Assembly (NCBI RefSeq): GCF_026723865.1
Contig: NZ_CP113529.1
Location: forward strand, 3,534,001 to 3,598,000
Direction: 5' to 3'
Origin: Mycobacterium sp. Aquia_216
GTDB taxonomy: Bacteria; Actinomycetota; Actinomycetes; Mycobacteriales; Mycobacteriaceae
Length of the DNA: 64,000 bases
The position numbers and the translations under genes were made by a program. Below, piece after piece: positions 45,878-54,371 of this stretch; position 1 is the first letter of the stretch; each line of letters begins with the position of its first letter. The notes under the pieces are model-generated. The model saw nothing but the letters and a program-made list of their open reading frames with translations. It searched no databases and was not told where the DNA came from.

Positions 45878-46876
45878 CTATCCGCCGATGTTTTGTTCGC
45901 GGTCCGCCACCCACTCGACGAATTCGGAGAGTTCGCGTCGCGGTGTCGACGGCAACGGGTCCGCGTTGATCGGCGCCCAACCCACCCGCAACAGCATCTG
46001 CGGGTAGTTGCTACTCCCGAAGATTTCGGCGTGCACGGCCTCGCGTGTTTCGGCGATCTCCAGCGGTTCGGTGACCGGGCAACTCGCCAAGCCCATCGAT
46101 GTGGCGGTCAGCAGCACGATGCTAGTGGCCTCGCCGGCACGTAACTGAGCCAAGCTGTCATCGTCACGAGTTCCCAATGCAAGCACCACGGCATTGTCTT
46201 CAGCGGGCGACGAGTCCGATGGCATGGCCAGCGCCGGCCCGGCAAAGAGCCGACTCGGAATCTTCGCCTTTGGGTCGGATTTCGGTGTATTGCGGGCCGG
46301 GACGCCGGCCACCGACGCATAGCGTCCACTCCACTCGGTGAGCTCGACAAGATAGTCATGGGTCATGTGATCCCAAACTGATTGAGTCACAATCTTGTGC
46401 AACTTGTCGGTGTCTTCGACTTCGCACAGCGTTATACCGTTTCGAGCAGCTCGCGCGGCCATCACACCAATATCCCCTACCGGCACCGGCCAGGAACTGT
46501 AATGGCGCCGGTCGGTCCGCCGCCGCGGGATCGCCGCGGCCAGCGCTATATCGACGGGATCAGCGGTTGAGCGAGATAATTCGATCGCCGCAAGGTGTGT
46601 GGGGTCGGCGGGATTAGGGAGGCGATTCACCTTCGCTCGCCATCCAACCGCTGCGAAAGCAACCGCGCAATGATTGAGTGCCGCGCCACAACTCAAGATC
46701 AAATCTCGGCCATCGGGATCGATGTTGGGCAGCTGCCGCTCCGCGTCGGAGTAGAGATGCAGGCTCTGGCCACCCACCAGCCACCGCCACGGTTGAGTGT
46801 TGTGGACGGAGGGAGCTCGAGACGCCAGAGCCAGCACCGTCCGGATTGTGCCCGCATCGGGAAAGTGCACGTTCAT
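45878..46876 (-). CDS. Acg-like nitroreductase-family protein (copy 3)
   Basis: A 332-residue member: LALASRAPSVHNTQPWRWLV, RRRTDRRHYSSW, and a C-terminal AGEATSIVLLTATSMGLASC. More diverged than copies 1, 2 and 4, for example ASRAPS in place of ACRAPS. ATG 46876 is chosen; longer frames read through the DosR-box region. Confidence 0.88.
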   Translation of the reverse strand: MNVHFPDAGTIRTVLALASRAPSVHNTQPWRWLVGGQSLHLYSDAERQLPNIDPDGRDLILSCGAALNHCAVAFAAVGWRAKVNRLPNPADPTHLAAIELSRSTADPVDIALAAAIPRRRTDRRHYSSWPVPVGDIGVMAARAARNGITLCEVEDTDKLHKIVTQSVWDHMTHDYLVELTEWSGRYASVAGVPARNTPKSDPKAKIPSRLFAGPALAMPSDSSPAEDNAVVLALGTRDDDSLAQLRAGEATSIVLLTATSMGLASCPVTEPLEIAETREAVHAEIFGSSNYPQMLLRVGWAPINADPLPSTPRRELSEFVEWVADREQNIGG

Positions 46877-46936
46877 GGCTATCGTCCCTTCCGTAAAGCT
46901 TGTTTTGTCAACGATCGTGAATTTGCGGCGGCCGCG

Positions 46937-46979
46937 GGAGAGTATGACGTCCCCAGTCCGAAAGGACTTTGTGCCACGA
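46937..46979. promoter_or_regulatory. tandem DosR-like boxes upstream of Acg copy 3
   Basis: One site (46937-46956) has the right half GTCCCCAGT; the second (46960, GAAAGGACTTTGTGCCACGA) has GGACTTT. They start 23 bp apart and are 61-103 bp from the gene. The rest of the 244 bp gap to the antiporter gene is unremarkable. Confidence 0.55.
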
Positions 46980-47120
46980 CCGGCAGGGGCAAGAAACGCG
47001 TACTCGCTGCAAGCTACGCGGCAGCCGTCCAATCACCGATGCCAGCCGCTCGGCAAGGTCCTCGACCAGCGGACTGTGTGCGCCGAGCTCGCCAAGCGGT
47101 CGGTAACGCAATACGTCATC

Positions 47121-48269
47121 TCAAGCCGCGTCACGCGCTGCCAGGGCACCCGCGATCGATGCGCACGCGATCGTCAGCAATGCGCCGAACATTAACGCCG
47201 ATGCTTCCCCTGCGACGAGGAGGTGCTCCTCGGTACCGATCGTGGCCGCGGCCACCGGCACACCGAGCTGCGCGGCCGACAGCACCGCAAGCGGCAGCGG
47301 CTGACCGAGCAGCCTTCCCGCGCTATGCACCAGCACAGCGCCCAGCCCCAGGCTTAGACCTAGCAGAATGAGTTTCGGGTGCGAACCCAACTCGCGTACC
47401 TGCAGCGAGGCGCCCAGCCAGACGAAGAACAGCGGGCTGAAGAACCCCTCGGTGATGCCGAATAGCTGACGCGCCAGCCGTCGCGGTTCGCCGACCGCCG
47501 CGATCACCGAGCCCACCGCGAAGCCCGCTAGCATGATCGACACGTGGGTGCTGACGGCCAGCGCTGCCAGCGCGAACAGCACGATCAAGCTGGTCCGCAA
47601 TTCCAGCGCAAACCGATGATTTTCGGAATAGACGTGAAGCCGCCCACGCCAGCCCCTGCGGTCGATCGCACTCAGCAGCACAAAGAGCACCGCCGCGCAG
47701 CCCGCGACCGCCAACCCACCGAGCGCTGCCGCTGGTGCACTTCGAATATCGATCACCAACGGCAGCAACACAATACACGCAGCATCAGCAACAGCGATCT
47801 GCGCAGTCACGGACAGCACCTGTGGTCCCTGCAACCGCAACGAATCGATCACCGGCAATGCCATCGCCGCGGACGAAGAGGCCATCAGCACCGCGTAAAG
47901 CGCCGCGTGGCCGGTGCCGAACTCCGCGGCCAGCCCAAGAGCAAGAATGAGAGCGAAGGTGCCGCCCAAAAGCACCCGCGCCAATGCCAACGGCACCGCC
48001 GAGCGCATCTCGCGACCGCGGACCGGTACATGGGTGCCGACCACGAACATCACCAGTGCGAAGCCGATATTCGCGAGCAACTGAAACGTTGGATTGGCGG
48101 CATCGACGATGCCGAAGCCGGTCTTGCCGACGACGAGCCCCGCGATCAACTCACCGACAATCACCGGAATCCGCAAGCGCGGCAACGCCGCAAGCAACGG
48201 GCCGGCGAAACCTATTGCGGTCAACAGCGCCAGTGTTTCAAAACCGAACCCCTGCACGTCAGCGACCAT
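47121..48269 (-). CDS. cation:proton antiporter, CPA2 family
   Basis: A 382-residue membrane protein with about 11-12 hydrophobic helices covering nearly its whole length (LTAIGFAGPLLAALP; RIPVIVGELIAGLVVGKTG; SIMLAGFAVGSVIAAV), the Na+/H+ exchanger domain without a C-terminal RCK/TrkA domain. Likely exchanges Na+ or K+ for H+, supporting pH and ion balance. Located within the DosR cluster; whether DosR controls it is uncertain. Confidence 0.88.
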   Translation of the reverse strand: MVADVQGFGFETLALLTAIGFAGPLLAALPRLRIPVIVGELIAGLVVGKTGFGIVDAANPTFQLLANIGFALVMFVVGTHVPVRGREMRSAVPLALARVLLGGTFALILALGLAAEFGTGHAALYAVLMASSSAAMALPVIDSLRLQGPQVLSVTAQIAVADAACIVLLPLVIDIRSAPAAALGGLAVAGCAAVLFVLLSAIDRRGWRGRLHVYSENHRFALELRTSLIVLFALAALAVSTHVSIMLAGFAVGSVIAAVGEPRRLARQLFGITEGFFSPLFFVWLGASLQVRELGSHPKLILLGLSLGLGAVLVHSAGRLLGQPLPLAVLSAAQLGVPVAAATIGTEEHLLVAGEASALMFGALLTIACASIAGALAARDAA

Positions 48270-48354
48270 TCACCCGAGCGAGAAGCACCGTCATCCGGTA
48301 ATCGTATTTGCCGTGCCCTAACCGGCGACTAAACCTTGCTTGAGCACGTGTCGC

Positions 48355-48397
48355 ATGGGGGCCTGATGCCCCATACGGCTGGGACCAATTTTTCCTG
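48355..48397. promoter_or_regulatory. tandem DosR-like boxes before the USP remnant
   Basis: A near-palindrome ATGGGGGCCTGATGCCCCAT at 48355 and GCTGGGACCAATTTTTCCTG at 48378, 23 bp apart. They could originally have served the truncated USP gene to the right, the antiporter to the left, or both. Confidence 0.55.
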
Positions 48398-48442
48398 ACC
48401 CGCAGCCGCGGGAGCGGTTAGCGTTGTTCGCGTCGCTCGCTT

Positions 48443-48709
48443 GCACCGCAGTCCGGCCGCAAGCTCCTCGCCGATGCGGTCAAAATCGTCGAAAGCAGCA
48501 GTGCGGGCTTGGGTCCGCCGGAAATTAACACGGAGCTTTATTTTTCGGTGCCCCTGGCTCCGCTTGTCGAGCTTTCGAAGCAGGCGCACATGGTCGTGGT
48601 GGGCTGTCGCGGGCAGCACGCTTTGCGTCGGATTCTCCTCGGCTCCGTCAGTACCGGGTTGGCCCACCACGCGCACTGCCCGGTCGCAGTAATTCATGAC
48701 GACGCAACC
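48443..48709 (+). pseudogene. universal stress protein remnant
   Basis: The frame reads GRKLLADAVKIVESSSAGLG, then LVELSKQAHMVVVGCRGQHA and LRRILLGSVSTGLAHHAHCP, the second half of a first USP domain including the ATP signature. The first 60 or so residues and the entire second domain are missing, and a stop lies at 48419. It is 5'-truncated, with DosR-like sites still present just upstream. Confidence 0.7.
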
Positions 48710-48814
48710 AAAGCTACTGCAGCGCCTGCGAATTGCATGAAGCGTGTGAAGACTGGCTGGGTGAGTGTGAGGCCGCTTGCCCAGCATGGGTCCACCACAC
48801 AAAGTCGCTTCCGC

Positions 48815-48862
48815 GGAGGGTCTAAAGCCCCCAATGTTGCGATTAGGGACCAAGGACTCTGC
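48815..48862. promoter_or_regulatory. two DosR boxes upstream of Acg copy 4
   Basis: GGAGGGTCTAAAGCCCCCAA at 48815 matches about 15 of 20 consensus positions; TTAGGGACCAAGGACTCTGC at 48843 is the inverted form of the boxes at 37791 and 45714. Starts are 28 bp apart and 60-107 bp from the gene. Confidence 0.7.
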
Positions 48863-48921
48863 CCGGTCCCAGCTGTTTCGAGCAGTGTCGATATCGATTC
48901 AGCACATGACGGGAGATCCAG

Positions 48922-49902
48922 GTGACGTCGATGACAACTGTTGCAACGGACGCGCTCAAAGGCGCGGTGGCACTGGCTTGCCGGGCCCCCTCTTACCACA
49001 ACAGCCAGCCTTGGCTCTGGGTTGTCGACCGCGACGGACTGCACTTGTACTTGGATCCGGCACGCGTGGTGCAAACCGATCCCACGCAGCGGCAAGCGCT
49101 GATCAGTTGCGGGGCGGCTCTCGACCACCTACGCGTCGCAATGGCAGCCGCCGGGTGGAAAGCCACTGTTGGTCGCTGTCCTGACCCCAACAACCTCAAA
49201 CATCTGGCTTCAATCACGTTCACGGAGATGACCGATGTCACCGAGGAACAACAACGCCGCGCCGACGCCATCGCCATGCGCCGCACCGACCGCCTCCCGT
49301 TCGACCCGATCCCGGGGTGGGCCGACTTCGAAACTGCACTGCGAAGCCAGCTCGACGACACGGTTGCGCTGCTAGACGTCATCAACGACGCTGATCGCCA
49401 CGAGCTGGCTTACGCAACCGAGCTGACGGATAGCTTGCGCTTCTACGACTCCCCCTATTTCGCGACGCTCCAGCGGTGGACGGCGCCGTTCGAGGCAAGC
49501 GAAGGCATTCCATACGACTCTTTGGTCTCAGCGGACGAAGGGGATCGTGTCGACGTAGCACGCACCTTCCCGTTCAGCCATAACCCTGAACGGCGCGCCC
49601 AGACACCGATTGACCTGTCCACAATCTTGGTGATCTCGGCACATCATGACACCCGCCGCGATGTGCTCGGGTGCGGAGAAACGCTGTCGACAATATTGCT
49701 GGAAGCTACCGTCGCTGGCCTGGCCACCTGCACCCTCACCCATCTCACCGAGCTCGCTCCCAGCCGACACCTCGTCGAGGAGCTGACCGGGCACCCACTG
49801 CCCCAGGTGCTGGTCCGCATCGGCCGCGCCCCCCGCAATGAGCACTACCCTCCACCGACCCCGCGGAGGCCGCTAGACGATGTGTTGACCGTGAACCTCT
49901 AG
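48922..49902 (+). CDS. Acg-like nitroreductase-family protein (copy 4)
   Basis: A 326-residue member: LACRAPSYHNSQPWLWVV, RRTDRLPFD, CGETLSTILLEATVAGLATC. GTG 48922 has GGAGA upstream; ATG 48931 is an alternative. Downstream after 55 bp is an Rv1738-like small protein, and the two may be co-expressed. Confidence 0.9.
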   Translation: MTSMTTVATDALKGAVALACRAPSYHNSQPWLWVVDRDGLHLYLDPARVVQTDPTQRQALISCGAALDHLRVAMAAAGWKATVGRCPDPNNLKHLASITFTEMTDVTEEQQRRADAIAMRRTDRLPFDPIPGWADFETALRSQLDDTVALLDVINDADRHELAYATELTDSLRFYDSPYFATLQRWTAPFEASEGIPYDSLVSADEGDRVDVARTFPFSHNPERRAQTPIDLSTILVISAHHDTRRDVLGCGETLSTILLEATVAGLATCTLTHLTELAPSRHLVEELTGHPLPQVLVRIGRAPRNEHYPPPTPRRPLDDVLTVNL

Positions 49903-49957
49903 CATTCGGCGGCCAATCCGCACCCCGGTCGGGGGCTATCATCTGCAAGGAAACTTC

Positions 49958-50179
49958 ATGCACCACAACACCTCCCAGAGCAGCCAGACAGTGGAAGTCA
50001 CCATTACGTGCGACGAACACGACCGCCGGAGCTGCGCCATGGCCCGCCTGCGGTGGCGGGGTCACACCCTGATTGGCTTTGGGCTGTCCCATGTTGAAAT
50101 CGACAACATTGGCGAGCAACTTGCGCTGGCTCAGGCCTTTTCGGACCTAAGCCGCCAATTGTCCTCTATCAGTCAATGA
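49958..50179 (+). CDS. small DUF1876-family protein, Rv1738-like
   Basis: A 73-residue protein: VEVTITCDEHDRRSCAMARL then RWRGHTLIGFGLSHV and a final helix, the pattern of Rv1738/Rv2632c (DUF1876/dsRBD-like). Rv1738 is a strongly DosR-induced protein with structural similarity to ribosome hibernation factors. AAGGAAA lies 6 bp before ATG 49958. It is shorter than Rv1738 at both ends but complete for the domain. Confidence 0.85.
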   Translation: MHHNTSQSSQTVEVTITCDEHDRRSCAMARLRWRGHTLIGFGLSHVEIDNIGEQLALAQAFSDLSRQLSSISQ

Positions 50180-50211
50180 TCTAGAGGTCGTCGTTGCTAA
50201 TCCGGAGCGGG

Positions 50212-51078
50212 TCAGCCGACGACCTCGAAGATCGCCGCGGCAGAGCTGACGGCCTTGTCGGCATTGCCTTCGTCGTGCAACAGCATGCGCACGCCGATGC
50301 GTCCCGGGCCGCCGGCATGCGCGGTGCCCTCCACCCGGAAGGGCCCGACCTTCCCGCGGGACATGAACATGACGTGCCAGCTGACGACCTGCACCATCCG
50401 GGTCCGGGCCAGATCCGCGGCCAGGTCGGTCGCCGCGGTCTCCAACACGACGTGCTGGGGTCCGATGTGCAATGCCGCATCCGGCGAGGCGAGTTCGACG
50501 CTGAGTGCCGGCAGCACCCAGTGGCCGTCGTCGCGCTTGTCAGCGCCGAAGGCCGCCCACAACGGCGGCAGGTCAGGCGAGTCCTCGATTACCAGCTCGG
50601 TGCCCGAAACATCCATCTTGTCAAGGCCTTCCGGCGGGATACCGATGATCGCGCCCTGGCCTTCGTTGAAGGCGATTATCCGGTCCGGGTTGTCGGCGTC
50701 GACGATCTTGCAACGCCCGTAGCCCATGGTCCGCCCCTGGTGCATCACGCCGGATCCTACGATCTCAACCCGGGCGACGTCGTAGCCGGGGTCGATGATC
50801 TGCACCGAGGCGATGACCGGGTTGGGCACCGCGACCATATCGGGCTGACAACCCTCGGGCGACGAAATGGCCAGCGGCGCAACCATGATTCCGCCCGCCG
50901 CATTGCGCATGTCCCGGCGAATAACCACGGTGTCGTCGACGTCGCCAACATCCATGGATGCGTGCTTACGCCCGATGTAGCGGTAGCTGAGCAGACCCGT
51001 CCAGCGACGGAGCAGCTCATCTCGATAGGCGCCGGCGTCGCCGGCAAACTCTCGGATGTCTCGTAGTTGATCGCTCAT
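50212..51078 (-). CDS. hotdog-like/thioesterase-like hypothetical protein
   Basis: A 288-residue protein with two similar halves containing segments such as GIMVAPLAISSPEGCQPDMV, VASVQIIDPG-type strands and MHQGRTMGYGRCKIVDADN, typical of double-hotdog acyl-CoA thioesterases in actinobacterial lipid clusters. Catalytic residues are not certain. ATG 51078 (after AAAGGTGG) is the start. It lies downstream of an acyl-CoA dehydrogenase on the same strand (40 bp) and probably shares its operon. Confidence 0.65.
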   Translation of the reverse strand: MSDQLRDIREFAGDAGAYRDELLRRWTGLLSYRYIGRKHASMDVGDVDDTVVIRRDMRNAAGGIMVAPLAISSPEGCQPDMVAVPNPVIASVQIIDPGYDVARVEIVGSGVMHQGRTMGYGRCKIVDADNPDRIIAFNEGQGAIIGIPPEGLDKMDVSGTELVIEDSPDLPPLWAAFGADKRDDGHWVLPALSVELASPDAALHIGPQHVVLETAATDLAADLARTRMVQVVSWHVMFMSRGKVGPFRVEGTAHAGGPGRIGVRMLLHDEGNADKAVSSAAAIFEVVG

Positions 51079-51118
51079 CTGTCGTCCACCTTTCACCGCC
51101 GTGTCTCCGGCCTATCCG

Positions 51119-52360
51119 TCAGGGCAGTCTGTTTCGGCGTACCTGGTTGAACGGCACGCCACGATCGGCCGCGTACTCACGGGGGAAGTTCAACACTCGC
51201 TCGCCGATCACGTTCCGTGCCATTTCGGTGGTGCCGCCACCGATGCTGGCTATCTGGCGACCCAGGTAGCGGATGCCGATATCGACCAGTTGCGCGTCGT
51301 CCTCGACGACGGCCGCAGTACCCGTGACGGCGACTGCGGTGTCCGTCTCGACGTCGTGCACCGCCGCCATCGATAGGCGGACGATCGAACCCGCGGTCGG
51401 TGGCAGGGCTCCGCTGGCCACCGCATGGAAAACGTGCTCGCTGAGCTGACGGGCAACCGTGCGGTGGACCAGGGCGCGCCCGATCATCTCCCGGACGCGT
51501 TCGCTTTCTTGCTGGTTCGTCTTGTCGACCAGCGACAGCAGGTCGATCGAAACATCCTCGGCCTCAGAGATTCCCGGCCCACTGGTGTATTCCGAGCCGT
51601 CGCCCATGCTGCGGCGTTCGTGGTAGAGCTGCCGCGACGCGACTTCCCACCCCTTGCCCGGTTCACCGACAACGGCGTCATCTCCCACGTCGGCGTCGTC
51701 GAAGAACTCTTCGCAGAATTCGATGGAGCCATTGATCTGCTGGACGCGGTTGATCGTTATTCCGGGATGCGCAAGGGGCACCAGGAACATTGTCAGCCCC
51801 TCGTGTTTCGGTGCGTCCCAATCGGTCCGGGCCAGGCACAGCCCGTAGTCCGCGGCGAACGCCCAAGTGCTCCAGGTCTTGGCGCCGTTGATGATCCAGC
51901 GTCCGTCCCGGCGGTCGGCCCGGGTGATGACGCCCGCGAGGTCCGAACCACCGCTGGGCTCGGACAGCAGCTGTACCAGTACTTCTTCGCCGCGCAGGGC
52001 CGCTTGGATGTGGGTACGTTTCTGCTCCTCGCTGCCCATGTCGAGGATGGTCGCGCAGCAGATAGCGAAGGATGGCACGTTGAGAAGCAACGGCGTTTCG
52101 TAGTTGAGCGCCTCGCCGTCGAAAGCCTTTTTGTACTCGTAGCCCAGTCCGAGCCCGCCGTACTCCCGCGGAAAGCAGATACCGGCGAATCCGCCGTCGT
52201 AGAGTGTCTTTTGCAGTTCCCGGGCGCGCTTCCAGGAGACCAGTTCGTCGCGCTCCAGCAGCGCGGCCTTGTCGCGATCGAACGGCGGCATATTGGCGGC
52301 CAACCAGGCCCTGGCCCGCCCTCGAAACTGCGAGACGGTTTCAGCGGCCTCGGCACTCAC
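51119..52360 (-). CDS. acyl-CoA dehydrogenase (1)
   Basis: A 413-residue ACAD: N-terminal helical domain (GICFPREYGGLGLGYEYKKA), FAD-binding middle (LLSEPSGGSDLAGVITRADR; GAKTWSTWAFAADYGLCLAR) and C-terminal helical domain. The family's usual catalytic Glu position falls in a divergent segment, as in steroid-type ACADs that act as heteromers. It is divergent from an APH-like kinase gene, with CTGTACA repeats between, suggesting a joint pathway. Confidence 0.88.
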   Translation of the reverse strand: MSAEAAETVSQFRGRARAWLAANMPPFDRDKAALLERDELVSWKRARELQKTLYDGGFAGICFPREYGGLGLGYEYKKAFDGEALNYETPLLLNVPSFAICCATILDMGSEEQKRTHIQAALRGEEVLVQLLSEPSGGSDLAGVITRADRRDGRWIINGAKTWSTWAFAADYGLCLARTDWDAPKHEGLTMFLVPLAHPGITINRVQQINGSIEFCEEFFDDADVGDDAVVGEPGKGWEVASRQLYHERRSMGDGSEYTSGPGISEAEDVSIDLLSLVDKTNQQESERVREMIGRALVHRTVARQLSEHVFHAVASGALPPTAGSIVRLSMAAVHDVETDTAVAVTGTAAVVEDDAQLVDIGIRYLGRQIASIGGGTTEMARNVIGERVLNFPREYAADRGVPFNQVRRNRLP

Positions 52361-52444
52361 CGTGGGTACCGAATTCGTCTGTGCGTCATCGCCGATGACC
52401 TCCCGACCCCGTTGTCGTGTCCGAGCGTTCAGCTAGTGCTGGGC

Positions 52445-52475
52445 GACTGTACAACACCGCTGAATGACTGTACAG
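52445..52475. promoter_or_regulatory. direct repeats GACTGTACA between ACAD and kinase genes
   Basis: Two copies of GACTGTACA start at 52445 and 52466, exactly 21 bp (two helical turns) apart; the second forms the palindrome CTGTACAG. The position in a 218 bp divergent promoter suggests an operator, perhaps for one of the nearby TetR proteins. Confidence 0.5.
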
Positions 52476-52578
52476 ATCGAATTCCCGGGACGCAGTACGA
52501 ACCATCCCTGGATCGGCCACCGGGCTGCTATGTTTTACGGAATCCGCGTTATCTTAACCGCGATCGGAGAATCGGCGC

Positions 52579-53610
52579 ATGAGCACTGCCGCAACGAGTT
52601 TCGACGTCGCGCGGTTTCGCGAATGGCTCGCCGACGCGACGGGTGAGACCGCGCAGGTGTCGGTGACCCCCATTCGAGGGGGCGGCAGCTGCGAGATGTT
52701 CCGCGTCGACCGCTTGGGCCAGGCGTGGGTGGTGCGTCGCGCTCCCCTGGCCACGGTTTCCGACACCGCTCATCAGGTCATCCGCGAGGCGCGGATCATG
52801 GAGACGCTGGGCGCGGCGGGAATACCGGTGCCCACCGTACTGGCTCGTACCGACGACCCCGCGATCCTGGGCGCGCCGTTCTTCGTGATGTCCTACGTCG
52901 ACGGCGGTGTGATCCGTCGCGACGGACTCCCCGAAGCGCTGCTTGCCGATCCGTCGTCACACGGGTTGATCGGCGAGCAGCTGATCGACACCCTGGTGCA
53001 GCTGCACTCGGTCGACTGGACGGGCACCGAGCTGGCCGAACTATCCCACCCACAGGGGTTTCTGCCTCGCCAGGTCGATCGGTGGCTCACGCAGCTGGCG
53101 CGGTACCGGGCCCGTGACTTGGCCGGGGTGGATGAACTTGCCGACTGGCTGCGCGATAGCCTGCCCGCCGATGGCGATCTCACCGTCATGCACGGCGACT
53201 ACAAGCTGGACAATGTCATCTGGGCGCCGGCACCGCCACCGCGGATCGTCTGCGTCGTCGACTTCGAGATGACGACGGTGGGCGATCCCCTGATCGACCT
53301 GGCCTGGGCGATGATCTTCTGGCCGGTGGCCGGAAATCCCATCGCACTGGGATCGCCCGACGTGCCGCACGGCATGGACCGCGAGCACTGCCAGACGCCG
53401 GATCAACTGATTGCGCGGTACGCCGTGGCCACCGGTCGCGATCTGTCACAATTCGACTGGTATCAGGTGTTCAGCGCGTGGAAGCTGGCGATCGTGCTGG
53501 AGGCGTCGTATGCAAAATTTCTGCGCGGCGAGTCCCGCAACCCGATCCACGAGTTCTTCGGCCCGGTGATCGATGAACTGCTCAGCCGGGCAAGGAGGTT
53601 CGCGCGATGA
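52579..53610 (+). CDS. APH-like (aminoglycoside phosphotransferase-fold) kinase (1)
   Basis: A 343-residue protein-kinase-like enzyme: catalytic loop VMHGDYKLDNVIW (HGD...N) and metal-binding VVDFEMTTVGDPLIDLAWAM. Members beside acyl-CoA dehydrogenases resemble the kinase halves of ACAD10/11 and bacterial LvaA, which phosphorylate hydroxyacyl-CoA intermediates. Drug resistance is unlikely given the context. Its stop overlaps the following SDR start (ATGA). Confidence 0.87.
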   Translation: MSTAATSFDVARFREWLADATGETAQVSVTPIRGGGSCEMFRVDRLGQAWVVRRAPLATVSDTAHQVIREARIMETLGAAGIPVPTVLARTDDPAILGAPFFVMSYVDGGVIRRDGLPEALLADPSSHGLIGEQLIDTLVQLHSVDWTGTELAELSHPQGFLPRQVDRWLTQLARYRARDLAGVDELADWLRDSLPADGDLTVMHGDYKLDNVIWAPAPPPRIVCVVDFEMTTVGDPLIDLAWAMIFWPVAGNPIALGSPDVPHGMDREHCQTPDQLIARYAVATGRDLSQFDWYQVFSAWKLAIVLEASYAKFLRGESRNPIHEFFGPVIDELLSRARRFAR

Positions 53611-54371
53611 CCGATCAGTTGTTCGACGTGGCGGACCGGGTCATCCTCGTCACGGGCGGCAGCCGCGGCCTGGGTGCCGCGATGAGCATCGGTCTTGCCG
53701 GGCGTGGCGCACGAGTGGTGATCGCAAGCCGAAAGCTCGATACGTGCGAGGCACTGGCCGCCATGATCATCGAGTCGGGCGGACAGGCGTACCCGCTGGC
53801 GTGCCATGTCGGCGATTGGGAAGCGCTCCCCGGCGTGGTCGAGGCCGCTGTCTCCCGATGGGGCCGGCTGGACGGGTTGGTCAACAACGCCGGGATGAGC
53901 CCGCTTGCCCCCTCACTGCTGGATACCTCAGAGGTGTTGTTCGACAAGGTGATCGGCGTCAACCTGAAAGGCCCGACCCGGTTGACGGCGCTGGCTGCCA
54001 CGGCGATGGCCGCGACCGGTGGCGGATCGATCATCAACATCAGTTCGCTGGCATCGGTGAAACCAACTCCGGTCACCACGGTCTACGCGGCGGCCAAAGC
54101 CGGCCTGAACGCGTTGACCACTGCGTCGGCCATCGAATACGCCGGCGCCGGCGTGCGGGTTAACGCGATCATCTGCGGCACCTTCGACACCGATGCGGCA
54201 TCCGGCTTCGTTCGCAACCCCGAGCTGCTGCCGGCGCTGGTGCGTCGCATCGCGCTCGGACGGGTGGGCCGACCTGACGAGATCGTCGGTGCCGTGGTCT
54301 ATTTGCTCTCCGAGGCGTCGAGCTATACCACCGGGTCACTCATGACCATTGACGGCGGCGTCTCCGGATGA
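53607..54371 (+). CDS. SDR-family oxidoreductase (1)
   Basis: A 254-residue classical SDR: TGGSRGLGAAMS, NNAGMSPL, INISSLASVKPTPVTTVYAAAK with the Ser-Tyr-Lys triad, and DAAS-type C-terminus. It follows the kinase by a 4 bp overlap and runs 36 bp over the convergent TetR gene end. Probably a hydroxyacyl or alcohol dehydrogenase of the same pathway. Confidence 0.88.
   Translation: MTDQLFDVADRVILVTGGSRGLGAAMSIGLAGRGARVVIASRKLDTCEALAAMIIESGGQAYPLACHVGDWEALPGVVEAAVSRWGRLDGLVNNAGMSPLAPSLLDTSEVLFDKVIGVNLKGPTRLTALAATAMAATGGGSIINISSLASVKPTPVTTVYAAAKAGLNALTTASAIEYAGAGVRVNAIICGTFDTDAASGFVRNPELLPALVRRIALGRVGRPDEIVGAVVYLLSEASSYTTGSLMTIDGGVSG

Noticed and set aside
51425..52582. 385-codon plus-strand frame opposite acyl-CoA dehydrogenase (1)
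   Set aside because: Codon pattern and composition are those of a complement shadow; the minus strand carries the full ACAD motifs.
52579..53610. Aminoglycoside resistance gene
   Set aside because: The fold is APH-like, but the context is acyl-CoA metabolism and these paralogues are not drug-modifying enzymes by neighbourhood.
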